NCBI RefSeq assembly: GCF_902497775.2
Contig: NZ_OZ024668.1
Coordinates: 3,123,826 to 3,187,825, forward strand
Direction of reading: 5' to 3'
Length of the DNA: 64,000 bases
Source of the DNA: Pseudomonas fluorescens
GTDB taxonomy: Bacteria > Pseudomonadota > Gammaproteobacteria > Pseudomonadales > Pseudomonadaceae
The notes under the pieces are model-generated. The model did not search any database and had not been told where the DNA came from. It saw nothing but the letters and a program-made list of their open reading frames with translations. This document shows positions 9,399 to 17,967 of the stretch, in pieces. Each line of letters begins with the position of its first letter. Positions within the stretch are counted from its first letter, which is position 1. Position numbers and translations under genes: made by a program.

Positions 9399-10577
9399 TC
9401 AAACCCGCGCCAGCGCCTGAGCCAGGTCACCCCGCAGGTCCTCGACATCCTCGACCCCCACCGACAAGCGCACCAGGGCATCACCGATGCCCAGTTGCGC
9501 GCGGTTCTCTGCCGGGATGCTGGCGTGGGTCATGATTGCCGGGTGTTCGATCAGGCTTTCGACACCACCCAGGCTCTCGGCCAGGGCGAAGATCTGCACC
9601 GTTTCAAGGAAGCGCTTGGCGCCGGCCAGGTCGCTGTTCAGGTCGAGGGAAATCATCCCGCCAAAACCACGCATCTGCCGCCGCGCCAGCTCGTGCTGCG
9701 GGTGCGAGGCCAGGCCCGGGTAGTAGACCCGCGCCACCTGCGGCTGACGCTCAAGCCATTGCGCCAGTTCCAGGGCATTGCTGCAATGACGCTCCATGCG
9801 CAGGGCCAGGGTCTTCACCCCGCGCAGGGTGAGGAACGCGTCGAACGGCCCGGCGATCGCCCCCACCGAGTTCTGCAAAAAGCCCAGGCGTTCGGCCAGT
9901 TCCGGGTTCTGCCCGACCACGGCAATGCCGCCGATCACGTCGGAGTGGCCATTGAGGTATTTGGTGGTCGAGTGCAGGACGATATCGAAACCCAGCTCCA
10001 GTGGGCGCTGGACCCACGGGCTGGCAAAGGTGTTGTCGGCCACGCAGAGGATGCCGCGCTCGCGACAGATGCGCGCGACGGCGGCAAGGTCGGTCAGGCG
10101 CAGCAAGGGGTTGCTCGGGGTCTCGACCCAGACCATCCGCGTGTCTGCCTCCAGCGCCGCTTCGAATGCCGTCAGGTCCGCCAGGTCGACGAAGCTGAAA
10201 CGATGCCCGGCACTGCGCCGGCGCACCCGTTCGAACAGGCGGAAGGTACCACCGTACAGGTCATTGCCCGAGACGATGTGCGCGCCGGCGTCGAGCAGTT
10301 CCAGCACGTTGGCGATCGCCGCCAGCCCGGAGGCGAAGGCGAAGGCCTGGGTGCCGCCCTCAAGGTCCGCCACGCAGCGCTCCAGGGCCCAGCGCGTGGG
10401 GTTGTGCGAGCGGCCGTAGTCGAGGCCCTTGTGCACCCCGGGGCTCTGCTGCAAATAAGTGGAGTTGGCGTAGATCGGCGGCATCAGTGCCCCGGTGGAG
10501 GGGTCCGGCGCTTGCCCGGCATGGATCACGCGGGTGGCGAAGGCGCGTGGCGCGCCGCTTTCATCGTGCTGACTCAT
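9399..10577 (-). CDS. PLP-dependent cystathionine gamma-lyase / gamma-synthase family enzyme
   Basis: The 392-residue protein belongs to the Cys/Met-metabolism PLP enzymes. Visible motifs are GLDYGRSHNPTR (phosphate-binding Tyr/Arg), ASGLAAIANVL, VWVETPSNPLLR, CVADNTFASP and the PLP lysine in HSTTKYLNGHSDV. Its ATG overlaps the stop of a cystathionine beta-synthase gene by 4 bases, so the two are translationally coupled. That pairing argues for a cystathionine gamma-lyase working in reverse transsulfuration (homocysteine to cystathionine to cysteine). Gamma-lyase and gamma-synthase activities cannot be told apart by sequence alone here. Confidence 0.9.
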   Translation of the reverse strand: MSQHDESGAPRAFATRVIHAGQAPDPSTGALMPPIYANSTYLQQSPGVHKGLDYGRSHNPTRWALERCVADLEGGTQAFAFASGLAAIANVLELLDAGAHIVSGNDLYGGTFRLFERVRRRSAGHRFSFVDLADLTAFEAALEADTRMVWVETPSNPLLRLTDLAAVARICRERGILCVADNTFASPWVQRPLELGFDIVLHSTTKYLNGHSDVIGGIAVVGQNPELAERLGFLQNSVGAIAGPFDAFLTLRGVKTLALRMERHCSNALELAQWLERQPQVARVYYPGLASHPQHELARRQMRGFGGMISLDLNSDLAGAKRFLETVQIFALAESLGGVESLIEHPAIMTHASIPAENRAQLGIGDALVRLSVGVEDVEDLRGDLAQALARV

Positions 10578-11956
10578 GGTAAGGACCTGCGTAAGTGATT
10601 GAGCAAATCGACGCGGGTAATCACGCCGTGAAAGCCCGCAGCGTCTTCAATAATCGCCACCAGCCCACGGTCGAGCTCGGCCTGCAGTTCAGCCAGGCTG
10701 GCGCCGGGCGCCAGGGTTTCCAGCTTGAGTTTGTCGGTCATCGCGCTGGCGACGGTCATGTGAAAGTGCGAAGCGTCCTGGTGCACGCCGAGCAGAATGT
10801 CGGACTCATCGATCACTCCGACCAAATTCTGTCCATTGACCAACACCGGCAGTTGCGACACATCGGCCAGGCGCATGCGCTGAAAGGCAGTAAGCAATGT
10901 GTCGTCGGGGCCGACGCTGATCACCCGGCCATCCTCGAAGCGCCGCGCGATCAGGTCGCGCAAGTCGCCATAACGCTTGCGCGCCAGCAACCCCTGATCG
11001 GTCATCCACTGGTCGTTGTAGACCTTCGACAGGTAGCGGGTGCCGGTGTCGCAGACAAAACTCACCACCCGCTTCGGCTCGGTTTGCTCACGGCAGTAGC
11101 GCAGCGCCGCCGCCAGCAAGGTGCCGGTCGAAGAGCCGCCAAGAATACCTTCGGCACGCAGCAGCTGGCGGGCATGATCGAAGCTCTCCTCGTCGCTGAT
11201 GGAGTAGGCCTGGCGCACACTGGAGAGGTCGGCAATCGACGGAATGAAGTCCTCGCCGATGCCCTCCACCGCCCAGGAGCCGGGCGTGCCGAGGGTGCCG
11301 CTGCGGCTGTACTCGGCAACCACCGAGCCAACCGGGTCGGCCAGCACCATCACCAGGTTCGGCTGCAGGCGGCGAAAGAACCGAGTCAGCCCGGTCAGGG
11401 TGCCGGCCGAGCCGACGCCGACGACGATGGCATCGACATCATGCTGGGTCTGCGCCCAGATCTCCGGCGCGGTGCTGCACTCGTGGGCCAGCGGATTGGC
11501 CGGGTTGTTGAACTGGTCGGCGAAGAATGCGTCGGGGATCTCCTGCGCCAGCCGCGCGGCAACATCCTGGTAGTAGTCGGGATGGCCCTTGCCGACGTCG
11601 GAGCGGGTGATGTGCACCTCGGCGCCCATGGCCTTGAGGTGCAGGACCTTCTCGGTGGACATCTTGTCGGGCACCACCAGCACCACCCGGTAGCCCTTGG
11701 CGCGGCCGACCAGGGCCAGGCCCAGGCCGGTGTTACCGGCGGTGGCTTCGACGATGGTGCCGCCGGGGCGCAGGCGACCATCGCGCTCGGCGGCGTCGAT
11801 CATCGCCAGGCCGATGCGATCCTTGATCGAACCGCCGGGGTTTTGCGATTCGAGCTTGAGGAACAGGGTGCACGGGCCGGTATCGAAGCGGCTGACACGC
11901 ACCAGCGGCGTATTGCCGATCAGTTCGAGCACGGCCGGGCGGGAATCGTTCGCCAT
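10574..11956 (-). CDS. Cystathionine beta-synthase with C-terminal CBS domains
   Basis: The 460-residue protein has a fold-type II PLP domain (start MANDSRPAVLELIGNTPLVR, PLP lysine in NPGGSIKDRIG, glycine loop EATAGNTGLGLAL, GVGSAGTLTGL) followed by two CBS domains (about residues 340-455; TAFQRMRLADVSQLPVLV). The CBS pair indicates a cystathionine beta-synthase and not a simple cysteine synthase. There is no heme-binding N-terminal extension. I chose the ATG at 11956 because AGGTGAC lies just upstream and the extra residues of the longer frame (from 12055) look non-coding. It is the first gene of a two-gene reverse transsulfuration operon. Confidence 0.92.
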   Translation of the reverse strand: MANDSRPAVLELIGNTPLVRVSRFDTGPCTLFLKLESQNPGGSIKDRIGLAMIDAAERDGRLRPGGTIVEATAGNTGLGLALVGRAKGYRVVLVVPDKMSTEKVLHLKAMGAEVHITRSDVGKGHPDYYQDVAARLAQEIPDAFFADQFNNPANPLAHECSTAPEIWAQTQHDVDAIVVGVGSAGTLTGLTRFFRRLQPNLVMVLADPVGSVVAEYSRSGTLGTPGSWAVEGIGEDFIPSIADLSSVRQAYSISDEESFDHARQLLRAEGILGGSSTGTLLAAALRYCREQTEPKRVVSFVCDTGTRYLSKVYNDQWMTDQGLLARKRYGDLRDLIARRFEDGRVISVGPDDTLLTAFQRMRLADVSQLPVLVNGQNLVGVIDESDILLGVHQDASHFHMTVASAMTDKLKLETLAPGASLAELQAELDRGLVAIIEDAAGFHGVITRVDLLNHLRRSLP

Positions 11957-12161
11957 GGAGTCACCTCGCTGCGCAGGTAAAGCCTCGCATCGACCATAGG
12001 CCGGGTTTGCTCCACCCGCAACCGTGCACAGCCAGCCGGTAGGTTTAGCGAGCAAGCGTGCGGGTTGTTAATGCTCCAGGCAGAAAACGCCCCATGGCAA
12101 ATCCCTCAAAGCCACCGTTCGGTGGCAGAATCTGCTCAATTTGATCGTTGTGGAGACCACC

Positions 12162-14021
12162 ATGCTTCGTGCGTTTGAACGAAGGCTCGACCCCTTTCCT
12201 CCTGACGAGGTCCCCCCACCGCCCGAGGGCCTGGCGCGCTTCCTGTGGGCGTGCACACGGGGCGCGCGCGGCTATATTCTCGCGTTTGCGCTGTTGAGTG
12301 CGGGCGTGTCGATCTACGAAGCCTGGCTGTTTGCTTTCCTCGGTCAGGTCGTCGATCTGCTCTCGACCTGGCAGGCCGGTGGTGATGCGGCCGCGCAGGA
12401 AAGCCGCGTGTTGTGGGGCATGGGTTTGATAATGCTGGCCAGCGTCGGGCTGGTGGCATTGCGGACCATGGTGCAGCACCAGATATTGGCGATAAACCTG
12501 CCGTTGCGACTGCGTTGGGACTTCCACCGCTTGATGCTACGGCAAAGCCTTTCGTTCTTTTCCGATGAGTTTTCCGGCCGGGTCACCACCAAGGTCATGC
12601 AGACGGCGCTGGCCGTGCGCGACCTGCTGTTCACTCTGATCGAGATCCTCCCCGGCATTGGCGTGTATTTCATTGCGATCATCGCCCTGGCGGGCGGTTT
12701 CGCGCTGAAACTGATGCTGCCTTTCGTTGCCTGGGTCGTGTTGTTCGGCCTGGCCATGCTGTACTTCGTGCCCCGCCTGGGCAAAGTCGGCCAGGAACAG
12801 GCCAATGCGCGCTCGATGATGACCGGGCGTATCTCGGACGCCTACACCAACATCACCACGGTGAAGCTGTTCTCCCACTCCAGTCGTGAAGCGCACTTCG
12901 CACGCGCAGCGATGGAGGACTTCAAACAAACCGGCTTTCGCCAGATGCGTCTGGTCAGCCAGTTCGAGATCGTCAACCAGGCCTTGGTAGTCGCGTTGAT
13001 CATGGCAGCAGGTGGTTACGCCCTGTGGCTGTGGCACCAGGGTGAGGTCGGCGCAGGTGCCGTGGCGGCGATCACCGCCATGGCGCTGCGTATCAACGGC
13101 ATGTCGCACTGGATCATGTGGCAGATGACTTCGCTGTTCGAGAGCATCGGTACCGTGCAGGATGGCATGGCCACCCTCACCCGCGGCCCCAAGGTGCAGG
13201 ATGCGCCGGATGCTGGTGTGCTGGTGACCTCCGGCGGCGCGGTCACCTTCGACAATGTAAGCTTCAACTACAGTGGCGAACGCCAGGTGCTCGATGGCCT
13301 GAACCTGAATATTCGCCCGGGTGAGAAAATCGGCCTGGTCGGCCGCTCCGGCGCGGGCAAATCCACGCTCATCAACTTGCTGCTGCGCTTCTATGATGTC
13401 GACAGTGGGCAGATTCGCATTGACGGACAAGACATTGCCCAGGTGACCCAAGACAGCCTGCGCAGCGCCATCGGCATGGTCACCCAGGATACTTCACTGT
13501 TGCATCGCTCGATTCGCGACAACATTGCCTACGGCCGCCCCGATGCCAGCGACGCCCAAATCCGCAGTGCCGCGGCCAGTGCCCAGGCCGATGAGTTCAT
13601 CAGCCAACTGAGCGACCGCCAAGGCCACACCGGCTACGACACCCTGGTGGGCGAGCGCGGCATCAAGCTGTCGGGCGGCCAGCGCCAGCGCGTCGCGATT
13701 GCCCGGGTGATGCTCAAGAACGCCCCGATCCTGCTCCTGGACGAGGCTACCAGCGCGCTGGACTCCGAAGTCGAAGTGGCCATTCAGGAAAGCCTCGATG
13801 AGATGATGCAGGGCAAAACCGTGATTGCCATCGCCCATCGGCTGTCGACGATTGCGGCAATGGACCGGCTTATTGTCATGGATGACGGCCGCATCATCGA
13901 ACAAGGTACCCACGCAGAACTGCTGGCAAAAAACGGCATCTATGCGCAGCTCTGGCACCACCAGAGTGGCGGGTTCCTGGGTGAGGATCGGGGGGTGGCC
14001 GAGGTGATGGATCAGGCGTGA
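12162..14021 (+). CDS. ABC transporter, fused membrane and ATPase domains (multidrug/lipid exporter type)
   Basis: The 619-residue half-transporter has an N-terminal transmembrane domain with about six helices (roughly residues 35-320) and a C-terminal nucleotide-binding domain: Walker A GLVGRSGAGKSTL near 393, signature LSGGQRQRVAIARVM near 502, Walker B ILLLDEATSALDSE near 523, and the H-loop in IAIAHRLSTIAAMDR. It would act as a homodimeric inner-membrane exporter; the substrate is unknown. I start at the ATG at 12162 (MLRAFERRLDPF), which has GTGGAG upstream, instead of an earlier in-frame ATG at 12141. It stands alone, and its end overlaps the convergent acetyltransferase gene by 10 bases. 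Confidence 0.93.
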   Translation: MLRAFERRLDPFPPDEVPPPPEGLARFLWACTRGARGYILAFALLSAGVSIYEAWLFAFLGQVVDLLSTWQAGGDAAAQESRVLWGMGLIMLASVGLVALRTMVQHQILAINLPLRLRWDFHRLMLRQSLSFFSDEFSGRVTTKVMQTALAVRDLLFTLIEILPGIGVYFIAIIALAGGFALKLMLPFVAWVVLFGLAMLYFVPRLGKVGQEQANARSMMTGRISDAYTNITTVKLFSHSSREAHFARAAMEDFKQTGFRQMRLVSQFEIVNQALVVALIMAAGGYALWLWHQGEVGAGAVAAITAMALRINGMSHWIMWQMTSLFESIGTVQDGMATLTRGPKVQDAPDAGVLVTSGGAVTFDNVSFNYSGERQVLDGLNLNIRPGEKIGLVGRSGAGKSTLINLLLRFYDVDSGQIRIDGQDIAQVTQDSLRSAIGMVTQDTSLLHRSIRDNIAYGRPDASDAQIRSAAASAQADEFISQLSDRQGHTGYDTLVGERGIKLSGGQRQRVAIARVMLKNAPILLLDEATSALDSEVEVAIQESLDEMMQGKTVIAIAHRLSTIAAMDRLIVMDDGRIIEQGTHAELLAKNGIYAQLWHHQSGGFLGEDRGVAEVMDQA

Positions 14022-14491
14022 GCGTGAACGGCCTCCAACGGCATTCTGTACTCGATAACGCCGGGCTTTTCGGCAATCCAGTCGTATAGCCTTTGCGCGG
14101 TGTGGTTGCTCTGCTGGGTGTGCCAGTAAAGCCGGTCGCAGTTTTTCTCGCGGGCTTGCCCTTGCACGTATTCGATCAGTTGCTTGCCGATCATCTGGCC
14201 GCGTACGCTTGGGCACACGTACAGGTCTTCCAGATAGCAGAAGTCATTGCGGCCCCAGGTTGAACGGTGAAAGACGAAGTGGACGAAACCGCAGAGTTGC
14301 TCGCCAATCGAGGCGACCGCACAGTGCACGGGCTCGCTGCTGTCGAAGAAGCGGGCCCAGGTTGACTGGGTGGTCTCGATGCCCACATCCACCTGGTAGA
14401 ATTCTTGATACTTTTCCCAGCACTCGCACCACTGGTTGAAGTCCTTTTGCTCTACTGGGCGAACCGATAAAACCTGTTGTAGTGCTGTCAT
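14012..14491 (-). CDS. GNAT-family N-acetyltransferase
   Basis: The 159-residue protein has the GNAT core: beta-strand region CGFVHFVFH, then LEDLYVCPSVRGQMIGKQLIEYV, which is the acetyl-CoA-binding Q/RxxGxG/A loop, and YWHTQQSNHTAQRLYDW. Acceptor substrate unknown. The ATG at 14491 is preceded by AAGGA at a good distance, so an upstream TTG was not used. The gene is convergent with the ABC exporter, with stop codons overlapping. Confidence 0.88.
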   Translation of the reverse strand: MTALQQVLSVRPVEQKDFNQWCECWEKYQEFYQVDVGIETTQSTWARFFDSSEPVHCAVASIGEQLCGFVHFVFHRSTWGRNDFCYLEDLYVCPSVRGQMIGKQLIEYVQGQAREKNCDRLYWHTQQSNHTAQRLYDWIAEKPGVIEYRMPLEAVHAHA

Positions 14492-14686
14492 GATCAATCC
14501 TTAATGGCGGTAAAAACGCCAACGTGAACAGGTCGATACCGCACGGTGCAGCACCGACACCAAGAGGCATCAGCCCTCTTGGTGACTTATTTATATCGCG
14601 CCAATGGTCTGGGTTGCCCATCCATTTTTTTGTCATCGACCAGACCAATTACCAATCTCACAGACGACCGACCAGGTTTACCAAGC

Positions 14687-15127
14687 ATGAAGGTACGCCC
14701 CGCAACCGACAGTGACCGAGCGGCCCTCTTCGACTTGCACCGGGCAGCCTTCCACGCCCTCATCGAAGAAACCTGGGGCTGGGATGAGGGCTGGCAGCGC
14801 TCGAATTTTGCAGCGGAGTTCGCACGCACGACCACTTCGGTGCTTGAAGCCGACGGCCAGATTGTCGGCTACCTTCAGGTGCTGGACGAGGAGGATCGGA
14901 TCTATGTCCAGAACATCGCGATTGCAGCAGCGTTTCAAGGCGAGGGCATCGGCACCCACCTGCTAGAAGAGCTGAAGCTGAACGCCGCGCGCCGCAAGGT
15001 GCCCTTGCAATTGGGCGTTTTGCGCACCAACACCTCGGCGCAGAGGCTGTATGAACGTCTGGGGTTTCGCTGGACGGGTGAAACAAGTACCCATATCGAG
15101 ATGTCTTGGGCTGCTAACGGCCAATAG
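14687..15127 (+). CDS. GNAT-family N-acetyltransferase
   Basis: The 146-residue protein shows a GNAT fold: MKVRPATDSDRAALFDLH at the start, GYLQVLDEEDRIYVQNIAI, the acetyl-CoA loop FQGEGIGTHLL, and the C-terminal NTSAQRLYERLGFRWTGET that is typical of the family. The longer frame begins at 14546, but the upstream 47 codons do not look like GNAT sequence, so the ATG at 14687 is preferred. Substrate unknown; it lies alone between two minus-strand genes. Confidence 0.88.
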   Translation: MKVRPATDSDRAALFDLHRAAFHALIEETWGWDEGWQRSNFAAEFARTTTSVLEADGQIVGYLQVLDEEDRIYVQNIAIAAAFQGEGIGTHLLEELKLNAARRKVPLQLGVLRTNTSAQRLYERLGFRWTGETSTHIEMSWAANGQ

Positions 15128-15222
15128 CAGCCCTGCGCGACTGGCAGCAAACAGCCAATATTGAACGGTCTGCGTCGCACGCCAAGTCGGAAAATTGAAT
15201 TGAAAAAAGATCGTCGCAGCAG

Positions 15223-16182
15223 TTAACGCAGTTGCCGTGGTGTTGCGTTCAGCATTTTTTTCATCAGTCGCCGCAGGGATGTGGCATCTCTGTATCCAAC
15301 GTGTTCGGCAATAGTGTCGATTGAGTATTTACTGTTTGCCAACAGTTCCCGGGCTTTATTGGCCTGGACACGCTGAATCAGCCGCAACGGGCTATATCCG
15401 GTGGCCTTGTGGATATGTCGAGACAGGGTCCGCTCTGACAAACCAAAGTCGGATGCGAGTGTGCTGACGCTGATAATCGTCGGTAGCGAAGCCTCAATAT
15501 GAGCCGTCAATTGTGCGATTAATTCGTTCCCCTGGGCCATCATTGCCGGAACCATAAAAGGCGACTGCAGTTGCCGACCATCGATCAGTAGCGCCCGAGC
15601 AACGTCATCTGCCAAAGCTGGGGAGAAATGGCTTCGCAGAAGATGCAACATCAGATCGGTATGACCTAGCGCTGCCCCCGCAGTAATCAACGGCGGGTCG
15701 AGGATCACCATGCGTTCGGCATCTACCTGGCACTGCGGTGCCCACTGCTGGAGTAAGGGAGCCATCCACCACGAGGTGGTTACACAGTGCCCAGCGAGCA
15801 GGTTTGCAGCCTGTAGCACGAATACCGCAGAACATGATGCGGCCACGTTACCCCCGGCCTGCACATGCGCGCGTAATGCCGGAACCAGCAGAGCAATATC
15901 CGCCTGTTGTAATCGATGCTCGATCATGTGGACGTCAGCCACTCCGATGCCGGGGATGATCCAGCAAGAGCGGTCATCAGGGCTGATGGCCAAGGGCTGA
16001 ACCGCAAGCTGCATACCGTGGCCGAGCGTCACGCAATCCGTGTTCAACCCACAGACTTGCCAGCGAGGTACAGCGGTGCCCAGTCGCTGGGCGAGTACGG
16101 CCGCCGTCGAAAGGATATCCAGAGTCAGTGCGACACTGGAGGCAAAGGCGCCAGGCATTACCAGGATCGTGAAGTCATTCAT
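15223..16182 (-). CDS. GlxA-type AraC-family transcriptional regulator (DJ-1/PfpI domain plus AraC HTH)
   Basis: The protein (319 residues from the ATG at 16182) has an N-terminal DJ-1/PfpI-like domain, with the nucleophile-elbow-like ASCSAVFVLQAANLLAG near residue 120, and a C-terminal AraC HTH pair: LASDFGLSERTLSRHIHKATGYSPLRL and the second helix IDTIAEHVGYRDATSLRRLMKK. This is the GlxA/FtrA architecture, usually a transcriptional activator responding to a small metabolite. A GTG at 16218 would add 12 residues; neither start has a clear ribosome site. It is divergent from the tautomerase gene at 16279, a plausible target. Confidence 0.88.
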   Translation of the reverse strand: MNDFTILVMPGAFASSVALTLDILSTAAVLAQRLGTAVPRWQVCGLNTDCVTLGHGMQLAVQPLAISPDDRSCWIIPGIGVADVHMIEHRLQQADIALLVPALRAHVQAGGNVAASCSAVFVLQAANLLAGHCVTTSWWMAPLLQQWAPQCQVDAERMVILDPPLITAGAALGHTDLMLHLLRSHFSPALADDVARALLIDGRQLQSPFMVPAMMAQGNELIAQLTAHIEASLPTIISVSTLASDFGLSERTLSRHIHKATGYSPLRLIQRVQANKARELLANSKYSIDTIAEHVGYRDATSLRRLMKKMLNATPRQLR

Positions 16183-16278
16183 TGACTGATTATGCACGAA
16201 AGATGTCGAATCGGTCACTGGTTGCAGTGGTCGAGAGTTGGCTTAATAACGCTTCCATTTCATCGAGCGCTAACCCGT

Positions 16279-16734
16279 ATGCCAAATATATTGATCAAGG
16301 TGCCTGAAGGTTCTTTTTCTTGCGAACAACGAGTACTGCTGTGCGAAGAGATTACGAAAGTGGCCATCGAGGTCGAGCAAATCGGCGACGATCCACGTCA
16401 ACGGGGTCTGTGCTGGACTCTCATTGACGAAGTGGCTTCTAGCTCCTGGACATGCGGCTCAGTGGATATCAGCGCTCAAGCCATCCCCTGCATTGTGCAG
16501 GTTAAGGTCCCCGGCGGTGTGCTGAATGCGGCCATGCGAAGCGACTATGTGCAGCGTTTGCATCAAGCAGTAACCCGGTCGCAAGCAGCAGACGACCATC
16601 GAATCATCATGACTTCGATCATCCTTGATGAAGTCAGAGATGGCTTCTGGGCAGCCAACGGAGCGATTTGGCATTTGCCCGATTTCATTCAGGCGGCTGG
16701 GTACCGACATCTGCAAGGGCAGCCGGAGCAGTAA
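16279..16734 (+). CDS. Tautomerase-superfamily protein, two-unit type
   Basis: The 151-residue protein starts MPNILIKVPEGSFSCEQRVLLCEEITKV. Proline directly after the initiator Met is the catalytic base of the 4-oxalocrotonate tautomerase superfamily, and the beta-alpha pattern after it fits. A second similar unit follows (about residues 74-140: CIVQVKVPGGVLNAAMRSDYVQRLHQAV...RIIMTSIILDEVRDGFWAANG), so it resembles the fused forms of about 130-150 residues. I chose the ATG at 16279 over an upstream frame because only this start puts Pro at position 2. It is divergent from the GlxA-type regulator. Substrate unknown. Confidence 0.75.
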   Translation: MPNILIKVPEGSFSCEQRVLLCEEITKVAIEVEQIGDDPRQRGLCWTLIDEVASSSWTCGSVDISAQAIPCIVQVKVPGGVLNAAMRSDYVQRLHQAVTRSQAADDHRIIMTSIILDEVRDGFWAANGAIWHLPDFIQAAGYRHLQGQPEQ

Positions 16735-16777
16735 GGCATTAAAGCTCGCAGGACATTTGTCGCGCCACTGCGAGTGG

Positions 16778-17707
16778 CTACTTTGGAGCGCCCCCATGCC
16801 CCCATTCCGGGTCGCCCCCCGAGAGGCAAACTTGCGCATTTGCTATGGAAAGGGCTTCAAGCAGCACCTGCTCCAGGATGGCAAAAAAACATTTGATGTG
16901 AGCCTGTTTCAATGCCTGAGGCCGGGTCACCAGATAGACGTCCATATCTGGAAGTTGGAGATCCGGGAACAACTCGATCAAGTCCTTTGCCAGAATACGG
17001 GGCAGTACTGCCACACCCATTCCTCGCCTCACCGATTCGAGCTGAACCGCGAACGAGTTCACACTGATCTGCGCGCGGTCCAGACCACCGCTTCTTGCCG
17101 CACGCATTTGCGCCAAGGTGTCCAGCGGGGGAAGCAAGGCAATATTGACCGCAGTGGCCGGGGTCACCCCTGGAAACCGCTTCAGATAACCTGCATCGGC
17201 GAAGACTCCGTAGGCGAGCCGGCCTATTGGTCGATAAATCAGCGACGGCTCACCCAGATGAGCTGTACGTACAGCAATGTCGGCCACGCCGCGGACGATC
17301 TTGTCAAAGTCGGCTGTTACCATCAGCTCCACCGAGCAACGCGGGTGCAGAGAAGTGAAGCGACTCGCGGCCTCCAGCACACAAGACGAGAACCCCTCTC
17401 CTGCACTGACCAGAACACTGCCCAATAGCCCTGTGTGTAGCTCGGATACGCCAGCAGCGGTTTGACGCCTCAAGCCAGCTTCCGCAGCCAGGGCAACGTC
17501 CACGAGAGATTGGCCCCGCGAGGTCAACCAGCATCCTTCAACGCCCCGCTCGACAAGTGGCTCGCCCAGTGCGACCTCAAGTTGGGTCAGGCGGCGGGAC
17601 ACGGTAGACGCCGCGATACCCAGCAACTGGCCGGCCTGAAGGAAGCTGCCACGCCGCGAGACTGCCAACAGCAGACGAAGATCGTCCCAATTTGCTTGCA
17701 ACGCCAT
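16778..17707 (-). CDS. LysR-family transcriptional regulator
   Basis: The 309-residue protein begins with a LysR winged helix: LRLLLAVSRRGSFLQAGQLLGIAASTVSRRLTQLE spans residues about 9-45 (split: SFLQAGQLLGIAASTVSRR). The rest is a periplasmic-binding-protein-like effector domain. The ATG at 17707 has a strong GGGAGGA ribosome site; the frame continues upstream to 17746 without support. It is divergent from the broken SnoaL-like gene and the SDR gene at 17.8-19 kb, which are likely targets by position only. Confidence 0.9.
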   Translation of the reverse strand: MALQANWDDLRLLLAVSRRGSFLQAGQLLGIAASTVSRRLTQLEVALGEPLVERGVEGCWLTSRGQSLVDVALAAEAGLRRQTAAGVSELHTGLLGSVLVSAGEGFSSCVLEAASRFTSLHPRCSVELMVTADFDKIVRGVADIAVRTAHLGEPSLIYRPIGRLAYGVFADAGYLKRFPGVTPATAVNIALLPPLDTLAQMRAARSGGLDRAQISVNSFAVQLESVRRGMGVAVLPRILAKDLIELFPDLQLPDMDVYLVTRPQALKQAHIKCFFAILEQVLLEALSIANAQVCLSGGDPEWGHGGAPK

Positions 17708-17823
17708 GCGTTCTGTCCTCCCTGGTCTGCATATGTGCAAACCCATTATGCAGTAGTCGCTATTTTACGGGAGAAGCCTCAAAGGTATATCTACAGGCCC
17801 TCGAAACGAATGGAATGGATTGT

Positions 17824-17964
17824 ATGACTACTGGCCCCAACGACTATGCGGAACGCGCCTCAAGAGCCTTCAATCGCCGTGATGTGGAGGCGATGTTTGC
17901 GCTGGTTTGCGAAGACTTCATCTACCTCGATGGTATGGGATTAGCCGAACAGGGTGAGGGTTGA
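17824..17964 (+). pseudogene. SnoaL/NTF2-like gene, N-terminal fragment only
   Basis: The 46-codon frame starting at 17824 reads NDYAERASRAFNRRDVEAMF then ALVCEDFIYLDGMGLAEQG and stops at once. The pattern A..AFNRRDVEAMFALVCEDFIYLDGMG is the first helix and strand of SnoaL/NTF2-like proteins, which are normally 110-140 residues. The remaining two thirds are absent: the stop codon lies 3 bases before the start of the following SDR gene. A deletion that fused the 5' end of this gene to the ribosome site of the next gene would explain it. It might still be translated as a leader that couples to the SDR gene. Confidence 0.6.
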
Positions 17965-17967
17965 GCC

